Source: Glycomyces algeriensis
GTDB lineage: Bacteria > Actinomycetota > Actinomycetes > Mycobacteriales > Micromonosporaceae
DNA: 64,000 nt
NCBI RefSeq assembly: GCF_027622855.1
Contig: NZ_JAPZVR010000006.1
Coordinates: forward strand, 310,001-374,000
Reading direction: 5' to 3'
Shown piece by piece: positions 18,046 through 25,681 of this stretch. Within the stretch, counting starts at the first letter, position 1, and every line of letters begins with the position of its first letter. A model generated the notes under the pieces. The model was not told the DNA's origin and ran no database searches. It worked only from the letters and a program-made list of their open reading frames with translations. The position numbers and the translations under genes were made by a program.

Positions 18046-18051
18046 ATGCTA
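18046..18051 (-). promoter_or_regulatory. Probable -10 of the glycosyltransferase-mtnP-PLP operon
   Basis: TAGCAT on the minus strand (TAnnnT) is followed by 7 nt and then the ATG of the first gene, a geometry that fits a leaderless transcript. No good -35 at 17 bp. Confidence 0.4.
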
Positions 18052-18151
18052 CTGACGGGCGCGCCCCGAAAGGCCGGGTCGAAGCTTACGGTCTGCGAAA
18101 GTCTTGGACCATCCGGTGACGGGGGCCGCCCGCATCGGTCATCGTTGACGC

Positions 18152-18841
18152 ATGAGCTCCCAAGCCGCCCCCCGCGTGCTCGTCGTCGACGACGACACCG
18201 CACTCGCGGAGGTCGTCGCCCGCTACCTGCGCCGCGAAGGCTTCGACGTCGACTACGCCGCCGACGGCGCCACCGGCCTCGAACGCGCCCTCGCCACCCG
18301 CCCCGACCTCGTCCTCCTCGACCTCATGATGCCCGGCATGGACGGCTTCGAAGTGTGCCGCCGCCTCCGCGAATCGACCGTGGTGCCCGTCGTCATGCTC
18401 ACCGCCCGCGGCGAGGAGCACGACCGCATCGCCGGCCTCGACCTCGGCGCCGACGACTACGTCACGAAGCCGTTCTCCCCGGGTGAGCTCGCCGCCCGAG
18501 TCCGCGCCGTCCTGCGCCGCGCCACCGCCGCACCCCCGCCCGCCGCCGTGCTCACCGGCGGCGGCCTCGCGATCGACACCCTCGCCCACCGGGTCCGCCG
18601 CGACGGCGCGCCCGTCGACCTCACCACCAAGGAGTACGACCTCCTCGTCTGCTTCCTCAGCAACCCCGGCAAGGCCTTCCACCGCGCCGAACTCCTCGAG
18701 ACCGTGTGGGGCTGGAGCATCGGCGACACCTCCACCGTGACCGTCCACGTCCGCCGCCTCCGCGAGAAGGTCGAGGACGACGCCTCCGCCCCCCGCCACC
18801 TCACCACCGTGCGCGGCGTCGGCTACCGATGGGAGCCCTGA
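18152..18841 (+). CDS. OmpR/PhoB-type response regulator
   Basis: A 229-residue two-component regulator: receiver domain (about 7-120) with the acidic pocket DDD at 13-15, phosphoacceptor D57 in LLDLMMPG, the TAR switch threonine and the conserved lysine in VTKPFSPGE; then a winged-helix DNA-binding domain ending in RGVGYRWEP. It is the first gene of a four-gene operon; its TGA overlaps the ATG of the sensor kinase by one base. The downstream membrane glycosyltransferase-like protein and sugar epimerase suggest control of envelope glycans, which is inference from position. Confidence 0.93.
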   Translation: MSSQAAPRVLVVDDDTALAEVVARYLRREGFDVDYAADGATGLERALATRPDLVLLDLMMPGMDGFEVCRRLRESTVVPVVMLTARGEEHDRIAGLDLGADDYVTKPFSPGELAARVRAVLRRATAAPPPAAVLTGGGLAIDTLAHRVRRDGAPVDLTTKEYDLLVCFLSNPGKAFHRAELLETVWGWSIGDTSTVTVHVRRLREKVEDDASAPRHLTTVRGVGYRWEP

Positions 18842-20070
18842 TGGAGCACCTGCGCCACCGCCGCACCGGCTCGCTGCTGATCCTCGCCACCGCCCTCGCC
18901 GCGGCCACCGCCCTCGCGGTCGCCTTCGACTTCCCGCCCCGCGACATCGCCGTCCTCGTCACCGTCGCCGCGGTCGCCTCGGCCGTGGCCGGCGGTGTCG
19001 GCGGCGTCGCCCTCAGGCGCCTGCGCAGCCGCCCCGCCCGCGTCCAGACCATGACGGTCGCCCTCTCCTCGGTCCTGGTCGCCGCCACCGGCGTCGTCAC
19101 CGCCGCGCTCGCCATGTTCATCTCCTTCCACGACCTCGTCGTCCTCTTCGTCGTCCTCATCGTGGCCTCCGGCGTCGCGTTCGGCGCGGCCTGGCAGCTC
19201 GGCGACGACATCGGCGCCGGCGCCCAGCAGGTCGGCGCCTACGCCCGCACCATGGTCGGCACCGACGGCCGCATCACCACCGCCCTCGCCCCCGCGGTCA
19301 CCGGCCCCGGCGAACTCGCCGCCCTCGCCGGGGAGCTCGCCGACGCCTCCCGCCGCCTCGAGGAGTCCCAGCGGCGCGAACGCGCCCTCGAGTCCTCCCG
19401 CCGTGAACTCATCAGCTGGGTCTCCCACGACCTCCGCGCCCCCCTCGCCACCATCCGCGCCATGGCCGAAGCCCTCGACGACGGCGTGGTCGACGACGAC
19501 GCGGCCGTCAAGCGCTACCACCACCAGATCCGCACCGACGCCGAACGCCTCACCGCCCTCGTCGACGACCTGTTCGAACTCTCCCGCATCAACAGCGGCA
19601 CCCTCAGCCTCGGCCGCGAGAAGGTCGACCTGTGCGACGCCGTCGCCGACGCCATCGCCGGGGCGAGCGCCGCCGCCGAATGCAAAGGCGTCGCCGTCGT
19701 CGAACGCCTCGACACGCTCCCGCCCATCGAAGTCGCCGCCCGCGAATGCTGCCGCGCCCTCGACAACCTCTTCGACAACGCCATCCGCCACACCCCCGCC
19801 GGCGGCACCGTCGTCATCGCGGCCGCCGCCGACGGCGACGCGGCCGTCCTGCACATCGACGACGAATGCGGCGGCATCCCCGACCACGACCTCCCGCGCG
19901 TCTTCGACATCGCCTTCCGCGGCGACGAGGCCCGCCGCCGCGACGACCGCGGCGGCGGCCTCGGCCTCGCCATCAGCCGCGGCCTCATCGAAGCCCACGC
20001 CGGCTCCGTCACCGCCGCCAACACCGCCCGCGGATGCCGCTTCACGATCCGCCTCCCGGGACGCCCGTGA
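18841..20070 (+). CDS. Sensor histidine kinase partner of the response regulator
   Basis: A 409-residue kinase. The membrane part has about four helices (residues ~12-130) with short loops, so there is no sizeable extracellular sensor domain. A short HAMP-like or coiled linker precedes the DHp domain with H196 in SWVSHDLRAPL. The catalytic domain has the N-box around DNLFDNAIRHTP (about 308-319) and a glycine-rich DDRGGGLGLAIS. The start at 18841 gives a 1-base TGATG overlap; ATG 18829, four codons earlier, is also possible. The stop overlaps the GTG of the following gene. Sensing within the membrane is likely, from the topology. Confidence 0.92.
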   Translation: MEHLRHRRTGSLLILATALAAATALAVAFDFPPRDIAVLVTVAAVASAVAGGVGGVALRRLRSRPARVQTMTVALSSVLVAATGVVTAALAMFISFHDLVVLFVVLIVASGVAFGAAWQLGDDIGAGAQQVGAYARTMVGTDGRITTALAPAVTGPGELAALAGELADASRRLEESQRRERALESSRRELISWVSHDLRAPLATIRAMAEALDDGVVDDDAAVKRYHHQIRTDAERLTALVDDLFELSRINSGTLSLGREKVDLCDAVADAIAGASAAAECKGVAVVERLDTLPPIEVAARECCRALDNLFDNAIRHTPAGGTVVIAAAADGDAAVLHIDDECGGIPDHDLPRVFDIAFRGDEARRRDDRGGGLGLAISRGLIEAHAGSVTAANTARGCRFTIRLPGRP

Positions 20071-21344
20071 CGACCCGCGCCCGGACCGCCGCCGCCCTCG
20101 CCGCCTGGACCCTCCTCCTCGCCCTCGCGTGGGTCCTCGGCCAGGCCAAACTCGCGGACACCGCAGGCAACCTCCAACTCGGCGCGATGCCCCTCTACGG
20201 CAGCTGGGAACTCCACGTCGACGCGACCCTGCTCGCCCCGATCGCCGCGGGCGCGCTCGCCATCGCGGTCCTGCCCTGGGCCGCCGCGCGGTGGCGCTGG
20301 CGGTACGTCGTCGCCGCGACCGCCGCCGCGGCCGTCCTCTTCAGCATCGCCTTGGCGTTCGCGCACTCGCATCCGGCCACGTGGAGCGACCTGGACGACC
20401 ACTACGCGGGGCACGCGCACCTCGTGGACGACGCGGGGGGCTTCGCGCCGTTCCTGCGGCACTACACCGATGCGCAACTCGAGGGCGCCTACTCGGTGCA
20501 CCTGCAGTCGCATCCGCCCGGGCTCGTCCTGTTCTTCTGGGCCGCAGCGAGAGCCGGGTTCGAGGGGCCGCTGTTCCAGAACGCCGTCGTCCAGGTCGCG
20601 GTGGCCGCGGCGGTGGCGGCGGCCCTGATGATCGGCCGCGACGTGGCGGGGGAGCGGCTGGCCCGGCGGGCGGCGCCGTTCCTGGTCGTCGCGCCGGCGG
20701 CGTTCTGGCACAACAACGCGGACCTGGTGTTCGCGGGCGTCTCGCTCACCGCCGTCGCGTGCCTGATCCTGGCCACGAACCGGGCGGGCGCGCGTTCGGC
20801 GGCCCTGACGGTCGCCGGCGGCCTGCTGGCGGGTGCGGCGCTCCTGCTCTCGTTCTCCGCGGCGCTGCTCGCGGTGCCGCTCCTGGCCGTCGCGGTCCGG
20901 CGCCGCCGCTGGGCGGTGCTCACGGGCGGGGGCGCGCTCGCGGCCGCGGTGGTGCTCGCGCCGCTGGCGTGGGGGTACTGGTGGCTCGAGGGGCTGCAGG
21001 TCACGCGGGTCCGCTACTACGCGGGGGTGGCGGCGCTGCGCGGGTACTGGTACTTCCTGCTCGCGAACCTGGCGGTGTTCGCGCTCGCGCTCGGCCCGGC
21101 GATCGCGGCGGCGCTCGCCCGATTGCGCGACCGCCTCATGTGGATTGTCGTGGGGTCGTGCCTGGCGGCCGTGGCGATCGCGGACCTGTCGGGGATGTCC
21201 TCGGCGGAGACGGAGCGGATCTGGCAGCCGTTCATGCCGCTCGTCCTCCTGGCCGGGTGCGCGCTGACCCGCCCCCGGGGGTGGCTGGCGCTCCAGCTGG
21301 CCGTCGCCGTCGTCCTCGCCGCCGCACTGCGGGTGCAGTGGTGA
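20067..21344 (+). CDS. Polytopic membrane protein, probable GT-C type glycosyltransferase
   Basis: A 425-residue protein with roughly ten to eleven membrane helices. The first exterior loop is long and polar, with LDDHYAGHAHLVDD and YSVHLQSHPPG; acidic residues in the first loop and an HPP motif before the next helix are seen in integral membrane GT-C transferases that use lipid-phosphate sugars. I recognise no specific family, so the call is topological. The GTG start overlaps the kinase stop (GTGA), so it is translated with the two-component system. The epimerase follows 19 bp later. Confidence 0.7.
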   Translation: MTTRARTAAALAAWTLLLALAWVLGQAKLADTAGNLQLGAMPLYGSWELHVDATLLAPIAAGALAIAVLPWAAARWRWRYVVAATAAAAVLFSIALAFAHSHPATWSDLDDHYAGHAHLVDDAGGFAPFLRHYTDAQLEGAYSVHLQSHPPGLVLFFWAAARAGFEGPLFQNAVVQVAVAAAVAAALMIGRDVAGERLARRAAPFLVVAPAAFWHNNADLVFAGVSLTAVACLILATNRAGARSAALTVAGGLLAGAALLLSFSAALLAVPLLAVAVRRRRWAVLTGGGALAAAVVLAPLAWGYWWLEGLQVTRVRYYAGVAALRGYWYFLLANLAVFALALGPAIAAALARLRDRLMWIVVGSCLAAVAIADLSGMSSAETERIWQPFMPLVLLAGCALTRPRGWLALQLAVAVVLAAALRVQW

Positions 21345-21363
21345 CCGAGAGAAAGGCAAGTCC

Positions 21364-22389
21364 TTGCGTGTACTGGTGACCGGCGGCGCCGGGTTCATCG
21401 GCGGCCACGCCGTCGAGCGGCTCGCCGCCCGCGGCGATCAAGTGGTCGTCTTCGACTCCCTTGCGGCCCATAAGGAACCGCCGCCTCTGCCCGACGGGGT
21501 CGAGCTCATCGTCGGCGACCTCCGGGACGAGCGGGCCCTCGAGCGCGCGGTCGAGGGCGTCGACGCCGTCTGCCACCAGGCCGCGCGCGTGGGCCTCGGC
21601 GTCGACTTCGACGACGTGGGCGACTACGTCGCGGACAACGACGGCGGCACCGCGAACCTCCTGCGGGCCCTGTGGCGCCGCTCGTTCACCGGCCGCCTCG
21701 TCGTCGCCTCCTCCATGGTCGTCTACGGGGAGGGCCGCTACCGGTGCCCCGACCACGGCGACGTCCGGGCCGCCCCGCGCGACCGCGAGGACCTCGACAA
21801 TGGACGGTTCGAGCCCCGCTGCCCGCACTGCGGCGCCGACCTCGCCTGGGCCCCCGTCGACGAAGACGCCCGGCTCGATCCGCGGAACGTCTACGCCGCC
21901 ACGAAGGTCCAGACCGAGCACCTCTCGTTCCTGTACGGCCGCGAATCCGGTGCGCGCGTCTGCGCCCTGCGCTACCACAACGTGTACGGGCCGCGGATGC
22001 CTCGCGACACCCCGTACGCGGGGGTCGCCAGCATCTTCCGCAGCGCCCTCGAATCCGGCTCGGCCCCAAGGGTGTTCGAGGACGGCCGCCAGACCCGCGA
22101 CTTCGTCCACGTCCACGACGTCGCCCGCGCGAACCTCCTCGCCCTCGACGGCGACTGGACCGGCGCGTGCAACATCGCCAGCGGCGAACCGCGCAGCGTC
22201 GGCGACATGGCCCGCGCCCTCGCCGCCGACTCCGGCCTCGAATCCGTGGTCACCGGGGAGTACCGCCTCGGCGACGTCCGGCACATCGTCGCCGCCCCCG
22301 ATCTCGCCGCCGAAGCCCTCGGCTTCCGCGCCGAGACCGGCTTCGCCGAAGGCATGCGCGCCTTCGCGAACGACCCGCTCCGGGACTGA
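21364..22389 (+). CDS. NAD-dependent nucleotide-sugar epimerase/dehydratase with zinc-ribbon insert
   Basis: A 341-residue extended short-chain dehydrogenase. The Rossmann motif TGGAGFIGGH is at the N-terminus, and catalytic Y177 and K181 are in NVYAATK. Between the strand ending SSMVVYGEGRY and the catalytic tyrosine there is an insert with C128, H131, C153 and C156 (C-x2-H ... C-x2-C) that looks like a small zinc site; such an insert occurs in a subgroup annotated as dTDP-L-rhamnose 4-epimerase-like. The start is TTG at 21364, with GAAAGG about 9 nt upstream. It ends the regulator-kinase-GT operon and should supply a nucleotide sugar for it. Confidence 0.86.
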   Translation: MRVLVTGGAGFIGGHAVERLAARGDQVVVFDSLAAHKEPPPLPDGVELIVGDLRDERALERAVEGVDAVCHQAARVGLGVDFDDVGDYVADNDGGTANLLRALWRRSFTGRLVVASSMVVYGEGRYRCPDHGDVRAAPRDREDLDNGRFEPRCPHCGADLAWAPVDEDARLDPRNVYAATKVQTEHLSFLYGRESGARVCALRYHNVYGPRMPRDTPYAGVASIFRSALESGSAPRVFEDGRQTRDFVHVHDVARANLLALDGDWTGACNIASGEPRSVGDMARALAADSGLESVVTGEYRLGDVRHIVAAPDLAAEALGFRAETGFAEGMRAFANDPLRD

Positions 22390-22465
22390 CCGGCGCAGCC
22401 CGTGCTCGCTTTTTCCCCGCCGGACGCCGCGACGCGACGGCCGCGAAGCAGCGGCGGGAACGCGG

Positions 22466-22497
22466 AGAGGGACCGTCCCCACGGGGGCGGTCCCTCT
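22466..22497. terminator. Bidirectional terminator between epimerase and NmrA genes
   Basis: A 10-bp stem AGAGGGACCG / CGGTCCCTCT extended by an inner CCCC/GGGG pairing, between convergent genes. Confidence 0.82.
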
Positions 22498-22519
22498 ACT
22501 CCTGCAAGGCGTCTCGCGG

Positions 22520-23464
22520 TCAGGCCGCGAAGGCGTCCTTGTGCTCGGTGAGCCACTCCTTGAACGTCTTGAGCTCGGGGTTCAAGGTGCGCACGGTGTT
22601 CAGGTCGCGGCGGCCGGTGAACTCGTCGTCGAACTCGGCGTAGTACTGGAACATGTTGCCCATCTCCTCGGCGGCCGGGAAGCCCGCCGCGCGGAAGTCG
22701 CCGAACGGCACCGGGTGGTACGCGACCGGCTCGTCGAGGACCTCGGTGAACACGTCGGCATACTCGGTGCCCGTCAGGTGCTCCCCGGCGATGCTGATGG
22801 TCCTGCCGACGAGTTTCTTGCCGCGCTTGAAGATCCCGAACGCGGTGCGGCCGATGTCCTCCGCGGCGATCCCGGCGAGCGCGCCCTCGTCCATCGGCAT
22901 CGCCAGGACCAGGCTCCCGTCCTCCTGCCGCCGGGGCGGGAAGTAGGCCATGAAGCCCTCCCAGTAGAACGTGGTCTGCAGGAACGTGGTCGGGACGCCG
23001 GCGGCGCTGAACAGGGCGTTCGCCTCGCCCTTGACGTCGAAGTGCGGGACCTTGAAGCGGCCCAGGAGGGTCGGCATGCGGTCGTCCTCGAGCGGCACCG
23101 CGTCGCGCGTGTCCTCCAGGGTCGACCAGATCGCGTGCTCGACGCGGGCGCTCGCGGCGGCGCGGGCCAGGTTCCCGGCCTGCTCGAACTCGCGGTCGGG
23201 GGACATGTGCTCCCAGAAGTTCGTCACCAGGTACGCGCCGTACGCCCCGTCGAAGGCCTTCGCGAGGCTCGCCTCGTCGTCCAGGTCGGCCTCCACCACT
23301 TCGGCGCCGAGCCGCGCGAGCTCGCGGGCCTTCTCGGAGTCGGCGCTGCGGGTGATGGCGCGCACGGCGAACCCGGCGTCCGGCTCGGCGAGGATCGCGC
23401 GGGCGAGCCCGCCGCCCTGCTGCCCGGTAGCGCCGACGACTGCGATGATCTTCTGCTCGGTCAT
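22520..23464 (-). CDS. NmrA-like NAD(P)-binding protein
   Basis: A 314-residue atypical short-chain dehydrogenase of the NmrA/HSCARG group. The dinucleotide motif VVGATGQQGGGLA is at residues 9-21, and the segment ITRSADSEKAREL follows the second strand as in NADP-preferring members. These proteins act as redox sensors or as reductases; which applies here is unknown. The ATG at 23464 has AAAGG about 8 nt upstream. DoxX lies about 100 bp upstream on the same strand, and both are probably driven from the operator-rich promoter before doxX. NmrA and DoxX genes often travel together under MarR/HxlR-type control. Confidence 0.88.
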   Translation of the reverse strand: MTEQKIIAVVGATGQQGGGLARAILAEPDAGFAVRAITRSADSEKARELARLGAEVVEADLDDEASLAKAFDGAYGAYLVTNFWEHMSPDREFEQAGNLARAAASARVEHAIWSTLEDTRDAVPLEDDRMPTLLGRFKVPHFDVKGEANALFSAAGVPTTFLQTTFYWEGFMAYFPPRRQEDGSLVLAMPMDEGALAGIAAEDIGRTAFGIFKRGKKLVGRTISIAGEHLTGTEYADVFTEVLDEPVAYHPVPFGDFRAAGFPAAEEMGNMFQYYAEFDDEFTGRRDLNTVRTLNPELKTFKEWLTEHKDAFAA

Positions 23465-23565
23465 GATGGTGCCTTTCGGTTCGGTGTCCCTGGTGCCCCA
23501 CCCGGGACGATAGGTCGGTGGCGGGGTGCTCCGGCGCGGTTCGACCGAACCGTCCGGATCGCGGA

Positions 23566-23943
23566 TCAGAACGCGTACGGGCCGAAGCGGCCCCAGGCGA
23601 CGACGGCGGCGAGGACGAGCAGCACCAGGTTGGTGACGACCGCCTGGCTCTCCTTGCGGCGGCCGTGCGTGACGGCGGCGCCGGCCATGAGCACCACGAG
23701 TCCGGTGGCGGCCAGCGGCACGAGGAGTACGGCGGTGTCGAGCGCGGCGGGCAGGATGAGGCCGATCGCGGCGAGCACTTCGAGGGCGCCGATGAGCTTG
23801 ATGAGGCCCGGCGGGAAGTCGGCGGCCCAGCCCATGGACGGCGAGTCGAGCAGTCCCTCCTTCGACTTCGCCAGCTTCGTGAGGCCTGCGAACAGGAAGA
23901 ACGCGGCCAGCAAGCCTGCCAGGATCCAGAGGACGAGGTTCAT
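23566..23943 (-). CDS. DoxX family membrane protein
   Basis: A 125-residue, four-helix membrane protein: helices at about 2-22, 45-65, 68-90 and 100-120, with AGLTKL after the first helix, as in DoxX-like proteins of the thiosulfate:quinone reductase DoxD/DoxX group. Most actinobacterial members have no tested function; some act in oxidative or thiol stress. ATG at 23943. Directly upstream is a promoter with three evenly spaced palindromic sites, so expression is almost surely under a dedicated repressor that is not encoded next to it. Confidence 0.85.
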   Translation of the reverse strand: MNLVLWILAGLLAAFFLFAGLTKLAKSKEGLLDSPSMGWAADFPPGLIKLIGALEVLAAIGLILPAALDTAVLLVPLAATGLVVLMAGAAVTHGRRKESQAVVTNLVLLVLAAVVAWGRFGPYAF

Positions 23944-23966
23944 GATTCACACCTTCAAACGACTAG

Positions 23967-24041
23967 TTGATGCATCATCTATCTCCTCATAGAGATGCAT
24001 GATGCATCATTTACCGTAGCGCGAGATAGATGATGCGTCAA
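23967..24041. promoter_or_regulatory. Triple operator of the doxX-nmrA promoter
   Basis: Three copies of TGATGCATCA start at 23968, 24000 and 24031 (the last is TGATGCGTCA), 32 and 31 bp apart, about three helical turns. The outer two sit inside 19-bp arms (23967-23985 and 24023-24041) that are inverted repeats of each other with one mismatch. The rightmost overlaps the -35, the middle one the predicted start point, and the leftmost the leader. This is how a multi-dimer repressor would occlude a promoter. The protein that binds is not identifiable here. Confidence 0.75.
24013..24041 (-). promoter_or_regulatory. sigma-A-type promoter for doxX (and nmrA)
   Basis: On the minus strand TTGACG (24041-24036) and TACGGT (24018-24013, TAnnnT) are separated by exactly 17 bp, a near-ideal housekeeping promoter. 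Transcription would begin near 24006, inside the middle operator and about 60 bp before the doxX start. Confidence 0.7.
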
Positions 24042-24355
24042 GTATCGAGTGAGCGGGGTCCCCGGCTCCAACGCTGCAGACCGCGCCGCCCGACGCCGCA
24101 CACCACGCCGTTCCGGAGCACGAGGGCCCAAGGCACCCCCGTCAACACGGAGGCGCCCGCCTATCGCACCAATGAAATCGCGCGGAGTGTCCCGCGCTGC
24201 CGCCCGCCTCGATCGCACGGCCGAACCACGCGGAGCTGCCCGCGCTGGCGCACGCCCTGACAGGCCAGGGCCCGCTTGCTCAGGCCGCGTTCGCCCAGGC
24301 CGCAACGACCCAGGTCACCGATCGCACCAGGGCGCCGATCAAGCGCCCCGCCGTC
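24042..24355. other. 314-bp stretch without a supported gene
   Basis: Open frames on both strands here are arginine/proline-rich composition artefacts with no start signal or domain. A regulator gene would be expected beside the doxX operators, but none is readable; I also see no clear remnant of one. Confidence 0.6.
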
Positions 24356-25255
24356 TCAGATCGTCGCGGGAATCCGGCGCAGGTCCTCAACGACCGTCGC
24401 GTACGCCAGGTCTTCCAAAGGCTCGCAGCCGAAGAAGCGGTTCATGAGGTCGACCAACTGCGCCGGCCGCTCCAGGTGAATGAGGTGGTCGGCGCGGGCG
24501 AGCTCCACGTACCAGCTCTCCGGGCAGGTGAACGCCAGCTCGCGGCAGAGCGCCGGCGGCGTCAGCGTGTCGTGCTCGCCGGTCGTGAACAGCGTCGGCA
24601 CCGCGGGCGGGATCGACGGGTCGATGAGGTCGCGCGAGAGCAGCCGGTTCGTGTTCGCGATGAACTTCGCGAGGTCCGCGTCGTCCGCCGCGCCGAACCG
24701 CATCGCGAGGATGCGGCGCACCACGGCCTTCGCCGCGATGTCCGGGTGCGGACTCATGAGCGCGTCCACCGCAGACGGCCCGAAGCGCTCGCGCGGTCCG
24801 TGCTCCGCAAGCGCCACAGCCGCACGCATCATCGGCCGCGATGCGGCCGGGATGCCGCCCATCGTCCCGGCGAGCACCATGCGCGCGATCCGCTCCGGAT
24901 GCGTCTGCGCGAGCCGGTAGCCCACAGACGAGCCGTACGATCCCGCGAACACGTTCACCTTTTCGATCCCCAGGTCGTCGAGAAGCCGCACCATCGCCTC
25001 CGCGGGGATGTCCGGGCCCAGATACGGCGGTAGGAGGTCGGCGCGGCCCCAGCCCGGCAGGTCGGGGCAGATCACGTCCGCCCGCCCGAGCATGCCCTGC
25101 TCGACCCGGCCCCAGTCCTCCTTGCGGTGCAGCGCACCGCCGATGAGCACGACCGGCGCGAACTCCGGCGAATCGGAATACGTGCGCCGCGACCAGTACG
25201 TGTAGCCCGCGAGGCGGTGCTTGTATTCCTGAGGAGTGGCGGCAGTGCTCGGCAT
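24356..25255 (-). CDS. Alpha/beta hydrolase
   Basis: A 299-residue alpha/beta-hydrolase fold protein. The oxyanion-side strand is VVLIGGALHRKEDW (about 35-48), the nucleophile elbow GSSVG has the serine at about 110 (in FAGSYGSSVG), the acid is probably in TTGEHDTLTP, and the catalytic histidine is in ADHLIHLERP (about 272). No lid domain family is obvious and the substrate is unknown. The start is the ATG at 25255; longer in-frame sequence upstream lies in the promoter region. The promoter region around 25320-25360 is unusually AT-rich for this genome. Confidence 0.85.
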   Translation of the reverse strand: MPSTAATPQEYKHRLAGYTYWSRRTYSDSPEFAPVVLIGGALHRKEDWGRVEQGMLGRADVICPDLPGWGRADLLPPYLGPDIPAEAMVRLLDDLGIEKVNVFAGSYGSSVGYRLAQTHPERIARMVLAGTMGGIPAASRPMMRAAVALAEHGPRERFGPSAVDALMSPHPDIAAKAVVRRILAMRFGAADDADLAKFIANTNRLLSRDLIDPSIPPAVPTLFTTGEHDTLTPPALCRELAFTCPESWYVELARADHLIHLERPAQLVDLMNRFFGCEPLEDLAYATVVEDLRRIPATI

Positions 25256-25436
25256 GGAAGCTCCCGTTCGAGGGTTGACGTTCGCGGCGCCGTGAGAGCC
25301 GCCGCAGGTACGGGAGATCACCCTAGTATCCGAAATGCGAATTTCTGGTATTTTGCGGTTTAACCAGTGGCATGTCCGAGTTCCTGGTTGAGTCGACGCC
25401 TGGAGCACTCGACACGAGCCGACCGAGCCGGCACTA

Positions 25437-25675
25437 CCGCTTGACTGGGACGACGACGGAGCGGCCCAGGGCATCCGCCCCGAGCCGGAATCGCCGCTTC
25501 ACTTGGACGACGAAGCGGCCCAGGGCCTTGCCCGACCCGCCCGAGCCGGTATCGCCGCTTCACCAGGACGACAAAGCGGCCCAGGGCTGCCCGAGCCGCC
25601 CAAGCTGGCACCACCGCTTCACCTGGACGACGACGAAGCGGCCCGGGGCATCCGCCCCGAGCCGCTCCTTCTGCC
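25437..25675. repeat. Four ~59-bp tandem repeats, each with a hairpin
   Basis: Units start at about 25437, 25494, 25555 and 25614. Each begins CCGCTTC (or CCGCTTG), continues A(C/T)NTGGACGAC, then GAAGCGG (or a one- or two-base variant), so the ends of the first third form a 7-bp stem around an 11-14-nt loop; the rest is GGCCCAGGGC... GAGCCGG. The array lies between the hydrolase promoter and the stop of an ABC exporter gene. It may act as a repeated terminator or processing structure for that operon. No protein-coding frame is convincing. Confidence 0.82.
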
Positions 25676-25681
25676 TCCGGC

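Noticed and set aside
24049-24447. 132-residue plus-strand ORF that might be a regulator for the doxX operators
   Set aside because: Arg/Pro-rich composition, overlaps the hydrolase gene, no helix-turn-helix and no ribosome site.
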